Part shown: positions 15,684 through 21,117 of the stretch, one piece after another
How positions within the stretch are numbered: position 1 is the stretch's first letter
Layout: each line of letters starts with the position of its first letter
Origin: an uncultured Eubacteriales bacterium
Lineage (GTDB): Bacteria; Bacillota; Clostridia; Lachnospirales; Lachnospiraceae
Assembly (NCBI GenBank): GCA_900545175.1
Contig: UQYF01000042.1
Span: 1 to 21,117 of the forward strand
Direction: 5' to 3'
Length of the DNA stretch: 21,117 nucleotides
Notes under the pieces: generated by a model
What the model saw: the letters and a program-made list of their open reading frames with translations, nothing else
Database searches by the model: none
Told to the model about the DNA's origin: nothing
Made by a program: the position numbers and the translations under genes

Positions 15684-15812
15684 TTACCTATCTCTGTCAG
15701 GCAGTGAATGATAATCTGACACAATTTTTTCCATTGTGATGTTTTTCATGCTTGATATAAGTTTTTCTTTTAGCATGTCATATGTTTGATTAAGTACATT
15801 TCTAATATTTCT
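15684..15812 (-). pseudogene. C-terminal fragment of a regulator, possibly Rrf2 type
   Basis: The minus strand encodes 42 residues, starting RNIRNVLNQTYDMLKEKL and ending VSDYHSLPDRDR before TAA (15684-15686). The helical, charged pattern resembles the C-terminal end of Rrf2-type repressors. The rest of the gene is missing: sequence to the right is the antisense of a flavodoxin-like gene. A deletion across a former divergent promoter explains this best. The family assignment is from memory and weak; that it is a gene tail is better supported. Confidence 0.4.
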
Positions 15813-15813
15813 A

Positions 15814-16200
15814 CCAACCGGTGGAACAGAAAAGGTTGCAAAAGCGATCACTAAAAACTGGAAACAAATCGAAACACTCGATCTGACTCTCCCTGATACA
15901 GATTACGCTAAAATTTCTTTTGAAAAAGATTCTCTGGTTCTGATTGCAATGCCGTCTTTTGGCGGTGTAGCGCCAAATTTTGCTTTAAAAAGGGCTTCTA
16001 TGCTCAAAGGGAACGGCGCATTGTGTGCTATTGCCACAATATACGGAAACCGTGCTTACGGTCTATGCGCACAAAAATGTCCAGCCGGAGCTATCTATGC
16101 AGATCAACCTAAGCTTTCTGACAAAAGCAAATGTATCTCCTGTATGAGATGTGTATCCATATGCCCTGTTCATGCAAAAAAGGCAGCCCCTGACCTGTAA
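15814..16200 (+). pseudogene. Flavodoxin/4Fe-4S ferredoxin protein (EFR1-like), 5' truncated with internal deletion
   Basis: The frame reads PTGGTEKVAKAI (flavodoxin phosphate-loop region), then VLIAMPSFGGVAPNFALKRA, MLKGNGALCAIATIYGNRAY, and abruptly GLCAQKCPAGAI followed by CISCMRCVSICPVHAKK. Intact relatives have roughly 100 residues between YGNRAY and the first ferredoxin motif, and a start plus an IIYFS-type strand before PTGGT. Here no start codon precedes the flavodoxin motif (a stop lies at 15787-15789), the middle is gone, and two of the four cysteines of the first cluster are lost, while the second cluster motif is intact. The first ATG is only at 15949. An electron-transfer protein would not be functional. 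Confidence 0.8.
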
Positions 16201-16274
16201 AATCTACAGTTCCGGAATGTCCTTTTTCCCATACTTTACTATATTTTTAACACATGGCGCTGCTTATCCACAAT

Positions 16275-16433
16275 CTATAAAATTCCAAAATGCCTAAACG
16301 CCTGCATTTTAGCCAGATTGAAGTTCTCACCGACATCCAATCCACACTTCTTCTTAATCTGTGCAATATACAGTGATGAAGCTTTCGGTACTGTCTGTTC
16401 CAGTACATAAGCCTTTATCTGCTCATAAGCTGT
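16275..16433 (-). pseudogene. Stray RlmD-type C-terminal tail fragment
   Basis: The minus-strand frame reads TAYEQIKAYVLEQ, then SSLYIAQIKKKCGLDVGENF, and ends with AFRHFGIL. From memory this is the C-terminal tail of many clostridial RlmD-type 23S rRNA methyltransferases and a few other proteins. About 20 residues normally lying between the NLAK-like segment and the final helix are missing. It overlaps the last codons of the chemoreceptor gene in a different frame; upstream of 16433 this frame is only antisense/shift noise of that gene. It is therefore a remnant joined to the chemoreceptor end. Confidence 0.55.
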
Positions 16434-17931
16434 CTGTCCATGCAATCTCCACAAGCTGTCCCGCAATCTGCTCAACTCCGAGGAAAGCGTTCTCAACCTC
16501 CTCCGTAACCTTCCGCTGGCTCTTGCCCTGCTCAACGACCTGTCCGGTCTGTTCTCTGAAACTTGCAACAAGCTCCTTAAGTCTTTCCGAGGTGTCCCCA
16601 AGCTTGTGAGCAAACTGCTCCGTTTCCTTGCTTGCATCTAATACCTGCATCGCCATCTCTTTGGAATCAGTCTGCATTCTGCCAATCTTGTCCGCCTCGT
16701 CCTTAGCTCCGTTAATCTGTCCTAAACTATCCTCCACGGACAACACATTGTTCTTATTCGCATCCTGGACCCTCTCAAGAAGCTCATCTATATTGGAAAT
16801 TATGTCATTTATGGACTCACTCGCCTTCTTTGAGTTTTCCGCAAGAACCCTTACCTCATCTGCAACTACGGCAAAACCTCTGCCATGCTCCCCCGCTCTT
16901 GCAGCCTCAATGCTTGCATTTAATGCGAGCAGATTTGTCTGTGATGTTATATCTCCTATGGTGTGTGCAAATTCCGCTACCTCATTCATGGCAGCCTTAA
17001 GACTTACAATAGAACTCTCCGTGTCTGCAGCCGTGCTGCGCATTTTCTCCATGCTTGCCGCAGTATCATTCATATATGTAATGTACTCCCCAAGTTTTTC
17101 ATAAGTCTCCTTTGCAATTTCAACCATCTGTGAACTCTGCTGTCTTATGTTCTTGGCATTTTCAAGAGCCGTTCTGGTCTCCTGTGTGAGCTCAACCGCA
17201 AGCTGTTCGTTGCTGTCACAATCCGTAAGCGACTTCTCGGCAGCCTTCGTAATCTGCTCGTTAGTATCACGGAAATTGCTGATATTCTGCTTAAAACCAT
17301 CGGTCTCCGTTCTAAGCTGTGTTGAAGCCTGATTACATTCCGCCATCAGCACCGCTGTCTTCTGTGTATCATTCAGGCTCTCAAGTACCTTTCTTGCCCC
17401 CTGTGCAACCTTCACACATACAAATGCCATGACAAACTGCTCAATCAAAAAGCCCATGCTGTGTGCAACAAACCACCTGAAGCTTGTCTCACCCTCCATA
17501 AGTTCAACCCCTTTGGATCTGAAAAACAGCGAAATAACAAGGAATACAAAACTGAATACCGCCGTCTGTAATGTCAGCTTACTGTCATAATAAAATATAC
17601 TGAACACCATCGGCAGTGTATAAGTCATATAAATTCCGACAGAGGCGTTGCTCGCCATAACAGCAAGCAGACCACATAAAGCAAGCAGTGCCAGATATTT
17701 AAGCGCACGAATAGGAACCCCTGCTTTATAGGCAATTGTAGGTCCCATTGTTACAACAAGACCAACCGCCGTCATCGGAATCAAATCGGACATTTTTGAC
17801 TGGAACAATCCTGCCACCGAAAAAATCATAATCGCCGGAAACGCCAGTATCAGCCACCGCAGAATCCTTATAATATTTTTCGTTACCGCTACCTCATTCT
17901 CATAAAAAAACTGATTGTCATTACATTCCAT
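16423..17931 (-). CDS. Methyl-accepting chemotaxis protein, multi-helix membrane sensor
   Basis: Chemoreceptor that signals through CheA/CheW. Counted from the ATG at 17931 (502 aa), several hydrophobic segments (about 22-165) form a polytopic membrane sensor without a periplasmic Cache domain or HAMP domain. A long cytoplasmic coiled coil follows, with the signalling tip IGDITSQTNLLALNASIEAA and GEHGRGFAVVADEVR. GGAGG lies 9 nt before 17931; the frame continues 16 codons upstream without a ribosome site. The last residues (AWTDSL) are read from a stray RlmD-type tail, so the natural C-terminus was probably replaced or slightly shortened. Ligand unknown. The core domains look intact, so it may still work. 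Confidence 0.9.
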   Translation of the reverse strand: MECNDNQFFYENEVAVTKNIIRILRWLILAFPAIMIFSVAGLFQSKMSDLIPMTAVGLVVTMGPTIAYKAGVPIRALKYLALLALCGLLAVMASNASVGIYMTYTLPMVFSIFYYDSKLTLQTAVFSFVFLVISLFFRSKGVELMEGETSFRWFVAHSMGFLIEQFVMAFVCVKVAQGARKVLESLNDTQKTAVLMAECNQASTQLRTETDGFKQNISNFRDTNEQITKAAEKSLTDCDSNEQLAVELTQETRTALENAKNIRQQSSQMVEIAKETYEKLGEYITYMNDTAASMEKMRSTAADTESSIVSLKAAMNEVAEFAHTIGDITSQTNLLALNASIEAARAGEHGRGFAVVADEVRVLAENSKKASESINDIISNIDELLERVQDANKNNVLSVEDSLGQINGAKDEADKIGRMQTDSKEMAMQVLDASKETEQFAHKLGDTSERLKELVASFREQTGQVVEQGKSQRKVTEEVENAFLGVEQIAGQLVEIAWTDSL

Positions 17932-17990
17932 CTGTAGTATCCTCCCTCTTAAAATTGCTATTGTGAAAACAGCACACATATACTATGTAT

Positions 17991-17996
17991 ATTATA
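17991..17996 (-). promoter_or_regulatory. Extended -10 promoter of the first chemoreceptor gene
   Basis: On the minus strand TGGTATAAT gives an extended -10 (TATAAT, 17996-17991). The -35 region is poor. No sigma-28 flagellar-type promoter was seen. The transcript would start near 17984, about 50 nt before the ATG. Confidence 0.5.
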
Positions 17997-18027
17997 CCAT
18001 ATACTTTTGCATATCCATACTCTGCAC

Positions 18028-18050
18028 ACCAAGTTGCAAAAAAACTTGGT
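18028..18050. repeat. 8-bp inverted repeat upstream of the chemoreceptor promoter
   Basis: ACCAAGTT (18028-18035) and AACTTGGT (18043-18050) pair perfectly around a 7-nt spacer, about 30 bp upstream of the -10. It fits an operator or activator site. TTTTTGCA is repeated on both sides of it on the minus strand. Confidence 0.45.
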
Positions 18051-18112
18051 AAGATGCAAAAATCTCACTGCCTTACTCCTCCACAAACATTTCCGTTTTC
18101 CATTATACAGTG

Positions 18113-18151
18113 CAAAATAAAAGAGACTTCACTCACCATGAATGAAGCCTC
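18113..18151 (-). terminator. Intrinsic terminator after the orphan small ORF
   Basis: On the minus strand GAGGCTTCATTC and GAGTGAAGTCTC pair over 12 bp (two G-U pairs) around loop ATGGT, followed by TTTTATTTT. It closes transcription coming from the second chemoreceptor and the small ORF behind it. Confidence 0.85.
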
Positions 18152-18179
18152 CTGATATATGTACACATCCTGCAGCATA

Positions 18180-18389
18180 TTATCCACAGGATACCGGCTG
18201 TCTATTAGCTTTCTCATCATCAATGGAATCCTTGAGCATTATATACACTTCTATTTCCTCTCTTATCTGTGGTGCATATTTAATAATCATGTCATCATTA
18301 AATTTCCGTGTCATTTCCTGCATGCCTGAGATTCCATCAATGCATTTATAATACAGGGTAATACTTTTATTGCCTTCTGTTGCATTCAA
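18180..18389 (-). CDS. Orphan small ORF or 3' gene remnant, 69 aa
   Basis: The minus-strand frame begins at a TTG (18389) with only a weak ribosome site. It is open and in the same frame back to the chemoreceptor stop at 18420, so 10 more codons (GNNRIDIRDI) precede it. The product (NATEGNKSITLYYKCIDGIS, MTRKFNDDMIIKYAPQIREE, IEVYIMLKDSID) is soluble, charged and protein-like, and is followed 28 bp later by a good terminator. This fits the 3' end of an older gene whose 5' part was displaced by the chemoreceptor gene, or a small independent gene. I do not recognise the family. Confidence 0.4.
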   Translation of the reverse strand: MNATEGNKSITLYYKCIDGISGMQEMTRKFNDDMIIKYAPQIREEIEVYIMLKDSIDDEKANRQPVSCG

Positions 18390-18419
18390 AATATCTCTTA
18401 TATCTATTCGATTGTTTCC

Positions 18420-20444
18420 TTACATCTCCCTTAACCGGAATGCAGAAGTCAGTTCATTCATGTTAGTGGCCTGCGCAGACAGTTCCTCACTGGTTGCGGA
18501 AGTCTCTTCTGCGGTAGCGGAGTTATTCTGTACCACCGTGGATATCTGCTCAATGCCCTGTTCGATCTGCATCATGGCATCTGCCTGTGCCTTGGATTCC
18601 TCCATGGCTTTTCTTGATTCATTTGCCAGATCCTCAATACCTTCTACGACCTTCTGCAATGCCTCGGCCGTCTTGTCCGTGATCCGGTTGCCATGTTCGA
18701 TCTCCTGCAGAGATGTCTCGATCAGTTCTCTGGTATGTACCGCCGACTGCGCACTGTCATCAGCCAGCTTCCGTATCTGCTCTGCCACTACAGCAAATCC
18801 TCTTCCGGCCTCTCCGGCTCTGGCTGCCTCGATCGCAGCATTCAGTGACAACAGGTTCGTCTGAGAAGCGATATCTTCGATCTCACCGATGATATCACTG
18901 ATCTGCCTGGAAGTATCATTGATACGCTGCATGGCATCGGTCAGACCCTTCATTTCCGCTCCGCTGTCCTTTGCCTGCTGCTGGTAATCCTTTGCTTTCT
19001 GATAGGAGCTGCCCAATGCTTTTGCATTCTTCTCGACGATCTCCGTCACATTCGTGATGGTCGCCTGCAATTCTTCCACGGAACCTGCCTGATCGGTAGC
19101 TCCTTCTGCAAGCCCCTGTGCCGCATCTGCCATCTGTCCTGCTCCCATAGACACCTGACTCACTGCGGTCTTGATCTCATTTAAGGTCTCGCTGAGCTTG
19201 CAATTCAGCTTGCGGATGGAATCCAGCAATCCCTGGAAATCTCCCACATAAGCTTCCTGAGAATTCGTTGCAATGGCAAAATTACCCTCGGACATCTCTC
19301 CCAAAAGGTAATCTGCATCGCCAATGACCTTCTGTAAATTATCGGACAGTACCGCCGTAGCTTCCGCCAGAACCTGTGTCTCATCCTGTGTCTGTATCAA
19401 CGGTGCGGGGGTATGCAGATCTCCCTCTGCCAGCAGACGTAATCTCTCCGTGCATTCTGCTACCGGCTCACCGATATTCCGGCCAATATTTTTTGCCCTG
19501 CGCACACTGATAATCACAGCCACAACGCCTACGGCTACTCCAATGACTACACATACAATGGTAGAACCTAAAAAGTCTGTCAACGGTGCAGCCACCGCTA
19601 CGCTCCAGCCATCAGTGCCTTCAATCGGTGCATACGCCTGTATCGTGCAGCTGCCGTTTCTGATATAAACATCATAGCCGGTGGCACCGGTCATCATTTT
19701 CTGCTCTACTTTTGCAATGCTCCGTAAGGATCTGTTTGTCTTTGACAGTTCGCTATTGTTCTTCTGCTCCTGTGCAACAGCGGAATCACTGTGGGCAATG
19801 GTAATGCCGATGGCACCCAGCAGATAACACTCGGAATTCCTGCTGATATTGATGGCTGCCGCAATATCATTTAAAAACTCCGGATCCGGCTAAACAAATA
19901 CCACGCCTACAATCTCATTGTTCTTGTCTCCGTCTGCATATACCGGTGCGGAAATCATGACAGTGAGCCTTCCATCCGTCCTCGAAATCACTGGATCTGA
20001 TACCACGACCTCCCCCTGCATGGATCTCTTAAAATAATCACGATCACTATAATCCGTTCCGTCATAATCGCAGATACCACTGGAACCGATCAGTTTTCCC
20101 CTGACCATTCCGTATGATTCCACACGCTGGTTGATAAACTGCTGCTTCTGTTCCTGAGTAAATGTGGGAGAAGACAGCTGATAGCTGCATCCAAGTTCGG
20201 ACACGATGGTTGTCGTTACACTCAGTTCCTCACTGATACGGTCTGCAGAAATCTTAGCAATCACCAGCATATCGTTCTCCAGGTTTCTCATAGTACTGGA
20301 CAGGTTCAGAAGCACGGTAAGAATGACCAATGGTATAATCGAGAACAGTACCAGTCTGCCGATTGCCTTTTGCAGGCGTTCCCGGATTGTCGTCTTCCCG
20401 GAGGCCTGTGCTTTTGTACCCTTTTGTGATGCTTTCGTACTCAT
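18420..20444 (-). pseudogene. dCache methyl-accepting chemotaxis protein interrupted by one amber codon
   Basis: Counted from the ATG at 20444, a full 674-codon receptor reads in one frame. It has membrane helix 1 (about 31-48), then an extracellular Cache region with DYSDRDYFKRSMQGEVVVSD and ISAPVYA. Membrane helix 2 (STIVCVVIGVAVGVVAVIIS), a HAMP-like region and the signalling domain with IASQTNLLSLNAAIEAA and GEAGRGFAVVAEQIRKL follow. Codon 185 is TAG (19892-19890), inside the Cache domain between VGVVFV and PDPEFLNDIAAAI; everything on both sides is otherwise intact and in frame. Only a truncated sensor would be made unless the codon is read through or is a sequencing error. A longer frame to 20564 lacks a ribosome site; GGGGA sits just before 20444. 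Sampled stretches have about 47-57% GC, above the fructan operon. Confidence 0.85.
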
Positions 20445-20607
20445 ATATCCCCATTTCTGCGCTGTAATATTATTGTTACTTTCGTGCTCTGTATTTCCTT
20501 TGTTAAATGACCACATACCCGACAGCGCCCGGATAGCTCTACGGTGAAATCGCTTTTCTACCATTCAAGCCGGTAATCCTTCACAGAAATACGTCTTTGT
20601 TATGTCC

Positions 20608-20636
20608 ATTATATCATTTCCATAGAAATATTTCCA
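20608..20636 (-). promoter_or_regulatory. Predicted promoter of the dCache chemoreceptor gene
   Basis: On the minus strand TGGAAA (20636-20631), 17 bp, TATAAT (20613-20608). The transcript would start near 20601, leaving a leader of about 155 nt before the ATG at 20444. That leader contains GC-rich potentially pairing segments around 20520-20580, but I cannot match it to a known riboswitch. The rest of 20637-20729 shows nothing recognisable. Confidence 0.5.
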
Positions 20637-20729
20637 TAATAAATATATCCACCTTTCGAATACAAAATGAGGGTTAATCATGAGTTATTCACGTAGCAAC
20701 AGCAATAACTGCTGAAATCCGCATAATTT

Positions 20730-20752
20730 ACGGCGGGCAACTTGCCCGCCGT
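20730..20752. terminator. GC-rich hairpin after the ABC ATPase gene
   Basis: ACGGCGGGCAA (20730-20740) and TTGCCCGCCGT (20742-20752) pair perfectly, giving a very stable hairpin 5 bp after the stop of the ABC gene. The following minus-strand sequence (AAATTATG) has no proper T-run, so it may act as a weak terminator or mRNA 3' protection. Confidence 0.6.
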
Positions 20753-20757
20753 TATAT

Positions 20758-21117
20758 TCAACTATTCGTCAAATAAATATATGCATCTTCCAAAGTGATA
20801 TCATTATCCGGGACACAATTCTCATTTGGCTTTCCTTTGCTTAATACTTTCATATGAATTCCATTTTCTACATACTGCTTAGATGATATAGAATAATTGG
20901 CTTCTAACAAACGGGCTTCTTCTGCATTTTGTACCGTACAATTCCAAACACAGCCCTTTGCATTTTCCAGCAACCCACTCACGCTTCCAGAATATAAAAA
21001 ACTTCCTTTTTTCATAATGGCAAGCTGTGTACAGGTTGCTGCTAAATCTTCTACTACATGAGTGGAAAACAGCACAGTTCTATCCTTTGAAAAATCAACC
21101 AGAAGATTGCGGATCCT
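20758..21117 (-). CDS. ABC transporter ATP-binding protein, C-terminal part (cut by window edge)
   Basis: The reading frame is open to the end of the window, so the 5' part of the gene, with Walker A, signature and Walker B motifs, lies outside. Visible are RNLLVDFSKDRTVLFSTHVVEDL, containing the H-loop histidine in STHVVED, then LAIMKKGSFLYSGSVSGLL, the usual strand after the H-loop. A C-terminal extension of about 70 residues follows, as in ATPases of the CcmA/BcrA drug- or peptide-export type. Start codons inside the visible frame are not the real start. The partner permease is not in the window. Confidence 0.88.
   Translation of the reverse strand, partial: RIRNLLVDFSKDRTVLFSTHVVEDLAATCTQLAIMKKGSFLYSGSVSGLLENAKGCVWNCTVQNAEEARLLEANYSISSKQYVENGIHMKVLSKGKPNENCVPDNDITLEDAYIYLTNS

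Noticed and set aside
16434..16637. N-terminal half of the minus-strand frame that ends at 16275 (Arg/Ser/Leu-rich).
   Set aside because: It is a shifted reading of the chemoreceptor signalling domain; only the last 52 codons look like real protein.
19890..19892. TAG as pyrrolysine or other recoding.
   Set aside because: No tRNA or pyl genes in the window, no methyltransferase context, and chemoreceptors are not known to need it; a point mutation is simpler.
20445..20601. Cyclic-di-GMP riboswitch in the chemoreceptor leader.
   Set aside because: The leader is long enough, but conserved GEMM-I or GEMM-II sequence blocks are not visible.
1..21117. CRISPR arrays, insertion sequences, rRNA or tRNA genes.
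   Set aside because: No regularly spaced repeats, transposase motifs or RNA-gene signatures were found on either strand.

Overview
The window looks like a chromosomal segment of a low-to-moderate GC anaerobic Firmicute, most likely a motile gut Lachnospiraceae (Roseburia/Agathobacter-like). The clues are strong AGGAGG-type ribosome sites, a TRAM-less RlmCD-type rRNA methyltransferase, a PflX-like radical SAM protein, a GH127 enzyme, an oligosaccharide ABC operon without its own ATPase, two chemoreceptors, and a short-chain dehydrogenase that closely resembles the bile-acid 12-alpha-hydroxysteroid dehydrogenase known from gut clostridia. This placement rests on recognised protein families, not on a database search.

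Layout. 64-2398 (minus): a radical SAM protein, then an RNA m5U methyltransferase. 2399-3155 (plus): a small 76-residue unknown protein with an elaborate leader (palindromic promoter region, short leader peptide, long-range inverted repeats, a second small ORF whose stop overlaps the gene start) and a strong terminator. 3308-5443 (minus): intracellular GH127 beta-L-arabinofuranosidase. 5596-6822 (minus): secreted lipoprotein nuclease. 7164-7964 (plus): the 12-alpha-HSDH-like dehydrogenase.

8266-15556 is a complete sucrose/fructo-oligosaccharide locus. On the minus strand it runs permease, permease, substrate-binding lipoprotein, GH32 hydrolase, fructokinase. A LacI-type repressor is transcribed divergently. 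The intergenic region holds two nearly identical 26-bp boxes 129 bp apart. One contains a 20-bp perfect palindrome just downstream of the operon promoter; the other sits against the -35 of the repressor gene. The ABC proteins would import intact oligosaccharide, GH32 would cleave it in the cytoplasm, and fructokinase would phosphorylate the released fructose. A 9-bp piece of the operator recurs ahead of GH127.

15623-20600 is a decaying stretch. It holds the tail of a regulator fused to a flavodoxin/ferredoxin gene that has lost its start and its middle, a stray RlmD-type C-terminal tail overlapping the end of a chemoreceptor gene, an orphan ORF in frame behind the second chemoreceptor, and a dCache chemoreceptor interrupted by one amber codon. 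The window ends inside an ABC-transporter ATPase gene (minus) that is closed by a strong hairpin.

Start codons were chosen from visible ribosome binding sites. In seven genes this gives a start a few codons inside the longest frame.
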